From B120-G9 sp034659895 (lineage in GTDB: Bacteria > Zixibacteria > MSB-5A5 > GN15 > FEB-12): a stretch of 22,395 nt of DNA. Positions 1 to 7,045 of the stretch are shown piece after piece (within the stretch, counting starts at the first letter, position 1; every line of letters begins with the position of its first letter). The stretch is taken from contig JAYEIF010000056.1 in the NCBI GenBank assembly GCA_034659895.1, positions 1-22,395 of the forward strand, given 5' to 3'. The translations under genes were made by a program, and so were the position numbers. The notes under the pieces were generated by a model, which was not told the origin of the DNA, did no database searches, and saw nothing but the letters and a program-made list of their open reading frames with translations.

Positions 1-179
1 CTATTTACGGAATACGCATGTTTGTTGGTTTTCATGTTGGTGTTTAATCAGCCATACAGGTCAAACCACCTGTTGGCTTAATTCACAACAGTTTCAGCTA
101 CCTCATAGGCCAAGCAAAATATCGCTTAGCCTTCAAGCTGAGGTAAATCCTAACTAATTTTGTCCTCAATTGGCAAAAG
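1..179. other. Intergenic stretch with two imperfect hairpins
   Basis: No convincing gene lies here. Hairpin one (50-78) pairs AGCCA plus ACAGGT with ACCTGT plus TGGCT around a 6-base loop, with one bulged T. Hairpin two (99-145) pairs TACCTCA with TGAGGTA outside and AGGC/AAGC with GCTT/GCCT inside. Neither is followed by a clear T-run on either strand, so neither is a classical terminator. They lie just downstream of the beta-propeller gene and could be its 3' UTR structure. A minus-strand ATG near position 36 opens a frame running off the window edge, but it has no visible Shine-Dalgarno. Confidence 0.4.
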
Positions 180-395
180 TCAACGCAACCAGGTTGGACC
201 TACAAGAGGTGGAGCACCATCTATAAATAGATAACTAACCAAGTAAGTAACATCTGCTATATTGTATTCAAAATTACCATTAACATTAGCACGCCATGCC
301 GGCCATCGAGGTTCAGCACCACCTAGGAAAAGCCAATTAACAAAATATGTCACATCTGCAATGTTGACTTGAAAATTGCCATTGATATCGCCGGG
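180..395 (-). other. Dockerin-like duplicated Ca-binding module (residues 339-409)
   Basis: Two roughly 30-residue repeats share the core NIADVTYxVxxLFxxGAxP. Each loop follows the type I dockerin spacing (positions 1, 3, 5, 9, 12): D-N-N-N-D in the first copy and N-N-N-N-D in the second. Position 5 is Asn rather than Asp, and position 6 is Phe rather than Gly, in both copies. No cohesin or scaffoldin is present in the window. Confidence 0.75.
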
Positions 396-1409
396 TATAT
401 AGTTGAAATCTAAGTCAGCAGGTCCGTCGCCAAGTGGATACTTTGCAATTTCAGTACCTGAGGAATCATGTTGTCCGACGAAATCGGCAAAGTTGGATTC
501 ATAGACTGTAGAATCCTGGTAGGCAATGACAGTCCAGCATCCGGAGTCCACTACTATCGGGTTACCAAGACCATGATAGATTTCATAAGTATCAGCATTG
601 TATGAGAATAATGACCCATAACTATCATAGTATCCACTGGCGGCCAGATATGCAATATCAGCAGGACCAATGGCAATTGTTGTTGGTGAACCTCCTGTGG
701 CGAAACTATCTATAACTACATCGGTTGATGGATCAATAATATATATCATTCCCCATGTGGGAGGACTCCCAAACCCATAGTTGCCGGTGCAAACAACATG
801 AATACGATTATTCTTGTCGAGTGCGAGATACTGTGGGTTCATGCCTACTGTTATTTCATGCATTACGGTATCAGCAGATATGTCATATACAGCTACAATT
901 CCATCATTGAATTGATAATTAACGAAATCATAGTTGGTATTTGCTACGTATGCCTTATGATCATGAATTAGGACATCCTCTGGTCCATTGCCAATCGAGA
1001 CCTCATCCACCAAAGAGAAATTATTGATGTCAAGCTTCGCCAATGTGTTTCTGGTTAGATTCGTCACGTATGCGTATGACGTATCATAGAAAGCCATCCT
1101 GAAGGGATTTGAGCCAGTGGGAAAGTCAATAAATGTGATGGTATTCTCAGTATTGAGATTGATAACTTGAATCTCATCGGTGTATGATACTACAACGAAA
1201 GCCAGCGTATCTCGCACTACTATCTGGTTGGGAGAGCATTGGACATCTGTGCCAAGTGGCAGGATATCGTTGGTTGTTACTCCCGTAGTGAGATTAATTT
1301 TCGAGAGAGTCTCACCGGTTGTGTTGATAACGTACGCCATTTCGTCAACTGCGGAAGAAACACCTGACAACAGGCTAAGAAAAATTAGCAAACCCAGAAA
1401 CTTCTTCAC
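180..1409 (-). CDS. Secreted YVTN/YncE-type beta-propeller with dockerin-like C-terminus; BtuG-like candidate
   Basis: 409 aa. The GTG start has an AAAGGA Shine-Dalgarno 7 nt upstream. Residues 1-20 form a Sec signal peptide with a probable SSA cleavage site; there is no lipobox cysteine. Residues about 24-335 are repeats such as AYVTNLTRNTLAKLD and KAYVANTNYD, each with a G-P/N-strand pattern, typical of YVTN/YncE seven-bladed propellers. Residues 339-409 hold two dockerin-like Ca-loops (D341-x-N-G-N...D352 and N375-x-N-G-N...D386), each followed by a helix. The gene lies 49 bp downstream of a cobalamin-riboswitch-controlled TonB receptor on the same strand, with no terminator seen between, so co-transcription is likely. 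In Bacteroides the surface propeller BtuG sits beside BtuB and captures B12; a similar role here is inference. Exported location is supported; the exact ligand and anchoring are unknown. Confidence 0.85.
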   Translation of the reverse strand: MKKFLGLLIFLSLLSGVSSAVDEMAYVINTTGETLSKINLTTGVTTNDILPLGTDVQCSPNQIVVRDTLAFVVVSYTDEIQVINLNTENTITFIDFPTGSNPFRMAFYDTSYAYVTNLTRNTLAKLDINNFSLVDEVSIGNGPEDVLIHDHKAYVANTNYDFVNYQFNDGIVAVYDISADTVMHEITVGMNPQYLALDKNNRIHVVCTGNYGFGSPPTWGMIYIIDPSTDVVIDSFATGGSPTTIAIGPADIAYLAASGYYDSYGSLFSYNADTYEIYHGLGNPIVVDSGCWTVIAYQDSTVYESNFADFVGQHDSSGTEIAKYPLGDGPADLDFNYIPGDINGNFQVNIADVTYFVNWLFLGGAEPRWPAWRANVNGNFEYNIADVTYLVSYLFIDGAPPLVGPTWLR

Positions 1410-1458
1410 GATTAAATCCTTTCTTTTTGTGCTTGAGAACTTTTAACAACTATGACGA

Positions 1459-3804
1459 CTAATCGAGATTATTTTCGCCTCCTTTCCCGTAGGTTATCTC
1501 CAGACCAACATTCCACTCCCGTCCCGGCATGGGATAATGAGTAATAAGCACATAATCCTGATCAGTGAGATTGTATATTCGGTAATCTGTCGATATACTC
1601 CAAGATTGGGAGATCTCGATTTCTGAACCGATAGTCAAATCATGGATTTGGTAAGCTTGATACCACTTCGTATTGCTGGATGTTGAATAGCGGATATCTA
1701 CATCGCGAATAGTGTACTTGATATGAGCAAGATCAACTTTTACGGTTGCCGAATACGTAGTCAAGTAGTGTGGCGTGTATGTCAAACGCTTATTGTATTC
1801 GTTGTGCCCCGGTGATTTGTTTTGCGCAGTAACGATTGTATTCTGATAGGTAATTTCAAAAGCTCCATCAAAGAGAGCAAGTGATAAATGGTCTTCGTGA
1901 CCCGTTGTTAAAGCGGCATCGCGATTCACCGGTCGCCACATTCCTCCCTGACCGATGCCCCAGACTACTATATCATTAACGTAAGAGTGATAATATGTTA
2001 TGCCACCTAAGAAATTGATATTCATGATCGTACCGGACGCTTCCAACCCAATTTCTGAGTGCTCAGATCGTTCCGGTCGCAGGTTTGGATTGCCAATTGA
2101 TTGTACATCAGCTTTCCAGAATAGTGCATTGATCGACGGTAGACGGAACGACTTGCCATAGCTTCCCCGCAACACCACTTTCACTTTATTATCCGATGCC
2201 AGAGAAAAACCAACTCTTGGTGACCACAAACTGCTGCTATGAGATTTTCCTGGATCCCTCCAGGAAGTTGAGTCCTTCTCTGTATCGGCGTGATCATATC
2301 GTAAGGCGGTTTCAATAGATAGTTGGTCAAGAAGGGCTATAGAGGAAAGTGAGAAGCGTTGGTTGGCGGTAATACTTGCACCGACGCTATTTCGATCAGT
2401 TCGTCCCATACTCATTCCCTCGCGATAGAGATCGGAATGATCCAAAATGTCCTTGCTGAGTTCTAAACCAGCTTGAAGCAATTGTCCATTCCAAGGGATC
2501 ACAGAAGCAGAAGATCGCACATTGTATATGTCATTAGTATGTTGTGATTCAAATCGTTGAGATGCTCGTTCGTTGGTCAGGTCCCGAAAGTACTGTTCGA
2601 ACCGCGAAAATCCGACAACAACAGATAATTCTGATGATGCTAAACCATGGTACTTAAGTTGAGCAGTAAGTAACTTTCTACGGTCAGTAGTGGACGCGGC
2701 AGCATTCTGTGCTGAAGCACGTCCCGGCAAGCCATTGGTGCTCTTATAGATCTGACCTGAAAACGACAGATTAGTTTTTGCGCTTGGTTGGAATAGTCCC
2801 GAGCCGAAGTAGTTGTATGAATTACCATGGTTGTTTACTCGATTACCGGTATATAAAGTTGGCCGAGGTTGGACACTGTAACTGAAAGGAAAATCACCAT
2901 CGGAAGAACGGTAGCTATACGCCAGACGGGTGGAAAGGTTATTTGCTCTGATGGGATTGGAAAGAGATGCCTGAGCAATGTCGGTGTCCCATTTGCCGAA
3001 AGTATACGATACATCAGCCTCCTGGCTCTCAGTGATGACGCGTTGATGAGTGATAATATTCACTGCTCCGCCCAAGGCGTCTGGACCGAATTTTGCAGAG
3101 GCTCCGCCCTTATATACCTCTATTTGCTCTATCATTTCGACTGGAATTGTATTGAGGTCGGCAACGCCACTTCCCGAGGGATTGATCTTCTGACCATCTA
3201 TCAGCACTAAGATTTGTTTTGGCGCTGCCCCGCGTATACGGATTTCGGATCGACCGGTTGCCGTACCTGTTTTCTGAATATATACGCCTTCCACTGATTC
3301 AAGCGCATCTGCCACTGTACGAGGCTTAAGTTGCTCAATATCACGACGCTTGATAACCACTGCGCTACTGCTTCTCAGGTTTTTACGATGCGAAACCACT
3401 TTAATTCCATCAATTCCGTAAATGATAGGATTCAAGTGGATGATAACCTCACGTGTTATGTCAGCTATAACGCGGATATTGGTGATCGTTGTATCGTGGT
3501 AAGCAGGAGCAGTTACAGTTAATGTGTAGTTACCTTGTGGAAGATTTTCAAAAAAGAACACTCCAGACTGATCCGTTAGTGTTTCATAGGCGCTGTTGTT
3601 AATTAAGATATGCGCTTGTGAAACAGGGAAACCATCGATTCCATCATATATTTTGCCCGTGATCTTTGTCGTTGACTGGGCAAAAAGACTATGTGGACAG
3701 GCAAGAAGAATAGACATAAAAAGCAGAAAAGATAAGAACTGAAAGGGCTTTATCAACAACCAATATCTAATAGTTCTCAAAACCAGCCAGTATTTATAAC
3801 ACAT
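1459..3804 (-). CDS. TonB-dependent outer membrane receptor, BtuB-like (cobalamin)
   Basis: 781 aa as drawn. A hydrophobic signal segment ends near FAQS (residue 44). It is followed by a carboxypeptidase-regulatory-like beta-sandwich (about 45-130), a TonB plug (about 145-255, with RIRGAAPKQILVLIDG and GGAVNIIT) and a C-terminal barrel with strands such as YGKSFRLPSINALFW and NPNLRPERSEHSEIG. A cobalamin riboswitch precedes it, so vitamin B12 or another corrinoid is the probable substrate. The start is uncertain: the ATG at 3804 directly abuts a T7 tract and has no Shine-Dalgarno. TTG codons at residues 16-17 would give a more usual signal peptide. The substrate rests on the riboswitch; the receptor family itself is clear. 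Confidence 0.92.
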   Translation of the reverse strand: MCYKYWLVLRTIRYWLLIKPFQFLSFLLFMSILLACPHSLFAQSTTKITGKIYDGIDGFPVSQAHILINNSAYETLTDQSGVFFFENLPQGNYTLTVTAPAYHDTTITNIRVIADITREVIIHLNPIIYGIDGIKVVSHRKNLRSSSAVVIKRRDIEQLKPRTVADALESVEGVYIQKTGTATGRSEIRIRGAAPKQILVLIDGQKINPSGSGVADLNTIPVEMIEQIEVYKGGASAKFGPDALGGAVNIITHQRVITESQEADVSYTFGKWDTDIAQASLSNPIRANNLSTRLAYSYRSSDGDFPFSYSVQPRPTLYTGNRVNNHGNSYNYFGSGLFQPSAKTNLSFSGQIYKSTNGLPGRASAQNAAASTTDRRKLLTAQLKYHGLASSELSVVVGFSRFEQYFRDLTNERASQRFESQHTNDIYNVRSSASVIPWNGQLLQAGLELSKDILDHSDLYREGMSMGRTDRNSVGASITANQRFSLSSIALLDQLSIETALRYDHADTEKDSTSWRDPGKSHSSSLWSPRVGFSLASDNKVKVVLRGSYGKSFRLPSINALFWKADVQSIGNPNLRPERSEHSEIGLEASGTIMNINFLGGITYYHSYVNDIVVWGIGQGGMWRPVNRDAALTTGHEDHLSLALFDGAFEITYQNTIVTAQNKSPGHNEYNKRLTYTPHYLTTYSATVKVDLAHIKYTIRDVDIRYSTSSNTKWYQAYQIHDLTIGSEIEISQSWSISTDYRIYNLTDQDYVLITHYPMPGREWNVGLEITYGKGGENNLD

Positions 3805-3844
3805 AAAAAAACCGCTTGAAGACTTCTCAAAGCCATCAGTGCGG
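3805..3844 (-). terminator. Terminator-like hairpin with T7 tract abutting the receptor start
   Basis: On the minus strand GCTT...AAGC pairs around an inner GAG/CTT stem (one mismatch), followed by GG and seven T at 3811-3805. CCGC at 3844-3841 can alternatively pair with GCGG at 3815-3812. The T-tract runs straight into the ATG at 3804. This may be the riboswitch's expression-platform terminator; stem stability is modest. Confidence 0.45.
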
Positions 3845-3845
3845 T

Positions 3846-3879
3846 AAAAACCGTTGTCATTCAGCCCGCGCTGACGACG
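3846..3879 (-). terminator. Second terminator-like hairpin downstream of the riboswitch
   Basis: On the minus strand TCAGC pairs with GCTGA around a GCGG loop. An outer CGTCG/CAACG stem has one mismatch and a short bulge. T5 follows at 3850-3846. It lies between the aptamer and the hairpin abutting the receptor gene, so it is the other candidate expression platform. Confidence 0.4.
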
Positions 3880-3897
3880 CCTATATTTTGATGTTGC

Positions 3898-4057
3898 TGT
3901 GGCAGGTTTCCTGGCTTCGGCATCAACCTTAACAAACGCCTTCCCCGAGTATTACTCGAGTGGCTTATATTGCCTGTTAAGTAGCCGTTACAGTAGCGGG
4001 GCTGCGACGGTCTTTCACCGCCTTCCCTATTATCCATCCTCAGTGGACGGCACCACA
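3898..4057 (-). promoter_or_regulatory. Cobalamin (AdoCbl) riboswitch
   Basis: Read on the minus strand, all conserved blocks of a B12 riboswitch occur in order: GGGAAGGCGGTGAAAGACCG (4027-4008), CCCCGCTACTGTAACGG (4001-3985), the B12 box GCCACT (3964-3959), and GAAGCCAGGAAACCTGCC (3918-3901). TGTGG at 4057-4053 and CCACA at 3902-3898 can close P1. It lies in the 5' leader of the TonB receptor and should repress the receptor, and probably the propeller gene, when corrinoid is plentiful. Confidence 0.96.
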
Positions 4058-4072
4058 ACGTTGTTAATTTGT

Positions 4073-4101
4073 ACTATAATGATATGAATATACTCTGTCA
4101 A
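4073..4101 (-). promoter_or_regulatory. Sigma70-type promoter of the riboswitch-receptor transcript
   Basis: On the minus strand TTGACA (4101-4096), a 17-bp spacer and TATAGT (4078-4073) form a near-consensus promoter. The expected start, near 4066, lies just before the riboswitch P1 stem. Confidence 0.75.
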
Positions 4102-4140
4102 GTTATTTAGGGCTTACTGCGCAAGAAATCATTCTGAACC

Positions 4141-4168
4141 TTGACAGTCGAATCAGTATGTATATATT
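4141..4168 (+). promoter_or_regulatory. Probable ssb promoter
   Basis: TTGACA (4141-4146), a 16-bp spacer and TATATT (4163-4168). The -35 box lies about 40 bp from the -35 of the divergent riboswitch promoter. It implies a leader of about 110 nt before ssb. Confidence 0.55.
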
Positions 4169-4287
4169 TATTCAGTTATATTAGACTGATGAATCTGATG
4201 GTGAGTTAGTAGGAATAAGTTTCCGAAAATGAACCATTGGGACTTTGGGCTCGATTTCGAGGAAGAGTACAATAAGAAAGGGAAATT

Positions 4288-4716
4288 ATGAGTGTAAACA
4301 AAGTAATCCTGGTTGGTCATTTGGGGAAAGATCCCGAACTCAAGTATACCAGTAATTCAAGAGCCGTTGTCAACTTTAGTTTGGCGACCAACGAGCGATG
4401 GACTAGTCAGGACGGCCAAAAGCAGGAGAAAACCACCTGGCATAATATCGTAGCTTGGGGGAAACAGGCAGAAGTAATTAATGAGTACCTTCGAAAGGGA
4501 AGGCAAGTATATATTGAAGGTCGAATTGACAATCGGAGCTGGGATAAAGAAGATGGTACAAAGGGGTACATTTCCGAAGTAGTTGTGCAGAACTTTCAGT
4601 TTCTTGGTGGACGGGATGACGCTGTGGGTGCCAGTCAGTCAGCTCCTTCGACACCGACTGCTAATACTCCTCCTTCTCCTGATGCTTCCAAGGATGACGA
4701 CGATTTGCCTTTCTGA
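4288..4716 (+). CDS. ssb: Single-stranded DNA-binding protein
   Basis: 142 aa, ATG start with an AAGGGA Shine-Dalgarno. The N-terminal OB fold (about 1-106) opens with the family signature MSVNKVILVGHLGKDPE and contains TTWHNIVAWGKQAE and YIEGRIDNRSW. A Ser/Pro/Thr-rich linker (about 112-133) leads to the acidic tip DDDDLPF, the conserved peptide that recruits replication and repair proteins. SSB coats single-stranded DNA during replication, recombination and repair. It is a single-gene unit, with its own promoter and a strong terminator at 4741, between the riboswitch operon and the HAMP-like gene. The fold, length and tail are all normal. Confidence 0.98.
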   Translation: MSVNKVILVGHLGKDPELKYTSNSRAVVNFSLATNERWTSQDGQKQEKTTWHNIVAWGKQAEVINEYLRKGRQVYIEGRIDNRSWDKEDGTKGYISEVVVQNFQFLGGRDDAVGASQSAPSTPTANTPPSPDASKDDDDLPF

Positions 4717-4740
4717 TAATTTTTTGAACAGGTTACTCTA

Positions 4741-4774
4741 AACAGCCCCGAAAGCGACACTAACGGGGCTGTTT
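4741..4774 (+). terminator. Rho-independent terminator of ssb
   Basis: A perfect 10-bp stem, AACAGCCCCG (4741-4750) with CGGGGCTGTT (4764-4773), has a 13-base loop and runs into TTTT. It begins 24 bases after the ssb stop. Confidence 0.9.
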
Positions 4775-4821
4775 TGCTGTCTGATATTTCCGCACTGAAT
4801 CCCAGATTTTGCACTGAAGAT

Positions 4822-4888
4822 AGAGCTATAATATGCCGATAGAGAATAGTGTAACAATCGCTATAGGCATACATTACGAGACAGCTCT
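4822..4888. other. Long imperfect inverted repeat upstream of the HAMP-like gene
   Basis: AGAGCT (4822-4827) pairs with AGCTCT (4883-4888). Inside, TATGCC (4832-4837) pairs with GGCATA (4866-4871) and ATAG (4839-4842) with CTAT (4861-4864), leaving an 18-base loop. A TATAAT (4827-4832) lies within the left arm, without a good -35. It could be an operator region or a leader-RNA structure. Confidence 0.4.
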
Positions 4889-4929
4889 AAAGTATTACAT
4901 TAATAGTTGAGTTTTTGAAAGGAGGTTTT

Positions 4930-5460
4930 GTGCGAGCTTATTTCAAGATTAGCTTGATAGTCGTCTCTGCAATTACTTTGTCAATGGCGACAATACTTTA
5001 TTTCAATAATATTATGAGCGATGCTCAATTTGAGCAAGCACAAAACGTTTTTGAGTTGGCTGCTCTGACCTTTATGCCATATATGATATCAGCGGCTATA
5101 GCAGCGTTGACAGCTTTTGGTGTTACTTCTTTTCTGCTCTTGGCTCATTTTCGAGATTCAATCCCAGTGTTGGAGGCAAGGTTGCGTGAAATGGCGGCAG
5201 GTGATCTGGCAAGTCGAGTGAGTGTGATAAAGGCATCTCCAAATCTGCGTACTATTACCAATGAACTAAACAACACTGTTATAATTCTTGGGCAGCAAGT
5301 AGCTGCTTTGAAAATAATAAACAGACAACAATGGGAAGTGTTGCAATCAATCCGAGAAGCTGCTGCAGCAAATAATCCCGGTCGTGTTATTCAACACGTT
5401 GAAGTAATGGAAGACAACTGGCAAAGAATGGTGCAACTGGAAAAGAAGCTGATAACTTGA
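4930..5460 (+). CDS. Orphan two-TM membrane protein with HAMP-like segment
   Basis: 176 aa from the GTG at 4930. I chose this start because AAAGGAGG (4918-4925) sits 4 nt before it; an upstream TTG at 4915 would place the ribosome binding site inside the gene. Two hydrophobic segments (about 5-27 and 48-70) flank a short loop. After the second, residues such as LEARLREMAAGDLASRV resemble a HAMP linker, and a predicted helical region continues to the C-terminus. No kinase, cyclase or methyl-accepting domain follows, so this is the transmembrane and HAMP part of a sensor without an output domain. It may act as a subunit or modulator. The gene ends at 5460, directly abutting the convergent lpxD stop at 5461. 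Function unknown. Confidence 0.7.
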   Translation: MRAYFKISLIVVSAITLSMATILYFNNIMSDAQFEQAQNVFELAALTFMPYMISAAIAALTAFGVTSFLLLAHFRDSIPVLEARLREMAAGDLASRVSVIKASPNLRTITNELNNTVIILGQQVAALKIINRQQWEVLQSIREAAAANNPGRVIQHVEVMEDNWQRMVQLEKKLIT

Positions 5461-6492
5461 TTATTTATCGAGTTTGTCCTCGATTTTTTTCACTCGTTTC
5501 AACAATTCAGGCAGACGTACAAGAGAAGCCTCAATTCGCTTGGTGGTCATTATGTCGCGAGCCGGTGTTCCAAACAGGGTTTTGCCGGGCTGTACAGATT
5601 TGGAGATACCAGACTGAGCTCCAATTTTAGCCCCGTCTCCAATCTCAATATGACCAACTGATCCAACTTGTCCGCCAAGAACGACTCCATTTCCTATCTT
5701 TGTCGAACCGGAAATACCAACTTGAGAAACAATGATTGAATGCTGTCCGATTTCAACATTGTGGGCTATCTGTACAAGATTATCAATTTTTGTTCCGCGA
5801 CCAATTCGAGTTGGACCAAGGGCTCCACGGTCGATTGATACATTAGATCCTATTTCAACTTCATCATCGATTTCCACCCAGCCAACCTGTTTTATTTTTT
5901 TTAGCCCTTTTTCTGATTCGACGAATCCGAAACCGTCAGACCCCACCACTGTTGAGGAATGGATAATAACATTATTACCGATATGTGAACCATCAAGAAT
6001 TTTCACTCCCGGGTAAAAGCGACAATTTCCCCCAAGCGTAACCCCATGTCCTATGAAAACAGATGACGATAACTGACATCCCTTACCAATAACAGCATCG
6101 TCGCATACGTGACACAATGGACCAACACGTGCGGTAGAGTCGATTGAGGCATTTTTAGCAACTACAGCAGAGTTATGAATACCCGGTTCTACAAGAGGTT
6201 CATCGGGATAGAATAAGTCGATGATATGAGCAAAAGTCAGATAGGGGAGAGGATGTCGAAGTACTGGAAGATGAGTGCATTTGGTTTCTGGGTCAAGCAC
6301 AAGCGCGGCGGCTGAGGTTGTTTCTATGTATTTGTTATAGCGGTGATTAGCTACAAAGCTAATTTGTCCTGTTCTAGCTGACTCAATCGGGGCAACACCG
6401 CTTATTTCAATATTTTTATTACCTTCAACTGTTCCACCAACTTTTTTAGCAATAATAGCCAGTGTATACAGAGGGTTATTCTCCGAGTTCAT
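5461..6492 (-). CDS. lpxD: UDP-3-O-(3-hydroxyacyl)glucosamine N-acyltransferase
   Basis: 343 aa, trimeric left-handed beta-helix enzyme of lipid A synthesis. It transfers a 3-hydroxyacyl chain from acyl-ACP to the 2-amino group of UDP-3-O-acylglucosamine in the cytoplasm. The uridine-binding N-terminal domain (about 1-100) contains IESARTGQISFVANHRYNKY. Hexapeptide repeats run from about 105 to 310, with GSDGFGF (184-190) and the catalytic-type histidine of QIAHN at H244. A C-terminal helix follows. The ATG start overlaps the end of the upstream skp gene by 17 bp. It is the last gene of the rplU-bamA-skp-lpxD unit. Its presence implies a lipid-A-type outer membrane. Confidence 0.97.
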   Translation of the reverse strand: MNSENNPLYTLAIIAKKVGGTVEGNKNIEISGVAPIESARTGQISFVANHRYNKYIETTSAAALVLDPETKCTHLPVLRHPLPYLTFAHIIDLFYPDEPLVEPGIHNSAVVAKNASIDSTARVGPLCHVCDDAVIGKGCQLSSSVFIGHGVTLGGNCRFYPGVKILDGSHIGNNVIIHSSTVVGSDGFGFVESEKGLKKIKQVGWVEIDDEVEIGSNVSIDRGALGPTRIGRGTKIDNLVQIAHNVEIGQHSIIVSQVGISGSTKIGNGVVLGGQVGSVGHIEIGDGAKIGAQSGISKSVQPGKTLFGTPARDIMTTKRIEASLVRLPELLKRVKKIEDKLDK

Positions 6493-7021
6493 TGTTATTA
6501 AGCAACTCGAGCACTTTGTCGGTTACGTCATAGCTTTCCTTAATGTAGCCGATTCCCTGAAGTGTAAAGATAACATCATAGTTGTTTTCAATAGCCACCG
6601 TTTCAATTGCCCTGCTTATTTTATCTAATAATGGTTGAATAAGTTGGTCTTGTTTCTTTTCGGCTGTTCCACCAGGGCCATAAACTTGACGTGTGAAAGC
6701 ATCGAGCGCCTCTTCCTTAGTGCGAATGGCAGCTTCCCGCTCACGCTTTTTTTCATCGGAAAGGATAAGTTTCTGCTTTTCATATTCAGACTTTATTTCT
6801 TGGAGTTCTTCCTGTTTGTCCGAAGCTTCTTCCTCCCATGATTTTCGTTCTAGTTCCCAATCTTTCTGAGCATTAGCCCAAGCTTCATACTCCTGATAAA
6901 TTCGGTCATCTTGGACATATCCTATTTTAAGTCCCTGGGCTTCTACGTTTGAGCCACAACTCCATAGCATGATTAACCCAACAATGGCCAATCCAAAAGA
7001 AATTCTTTTAATTCCTATCAT
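6476..7021 (-). CDS. skp: Periplasmic OmpH/Skp-family chaperone
   Basis: 181 aa, ATG start with a GGAGG Shine-Dalgarno 6 nt upstream. A hydrophobic signal sequence occupies about residues 8-30. The mature N-terminus LKIGYVQDDRIYQEYEAW matches the OmpH/Skp opening. A long charged coiled coil follows (about 45-110, rich in E, K and Q) and then a return helix. These periplasmic holdases escort unfolded outer membrane proteins to the BAM complex. It lies 24 bp after bamA and overlaps lpxD, the classical order for outer membrane biogenesis. A cysteine near residue 22 (LWSC) gives only a poor lipobox, so type I cleavage near VEA-Q is preferred. Confidence 0.92.
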   Translation of the reverse strand: MIGIKRISFGLAIVGLIMLWSCGSNVEAQGLKIGYVQDDRIYQEYEAWANAQKDWELERKSWEEEASDKQEELQEIKSEYEKQKLILSDEKKREREAAIRTKEEALDAFTRQVYGPGGTAEKKQDQLIQPLLDKISRAIETVAIENNYDVIFTLQGIGYIKESYDVTDKVLELLNNNELGE

Positions 7022-7045
7022 ATCAAACCTCCGTGAAAAGTATTA

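Noticed and set aside
1..40. Possible gene start on the minus strand running off the left edge
   Set aside because: Only about a dozen codons are visible, with no ribosome binding site; it cannot be supported.
3861..4087. Short open frames on both strands over the riboswitch region
   Set aside because: The region matches every conserved block of a cobalamin riboswitch; the frames have no ribosome binding site and no protein-like composition.
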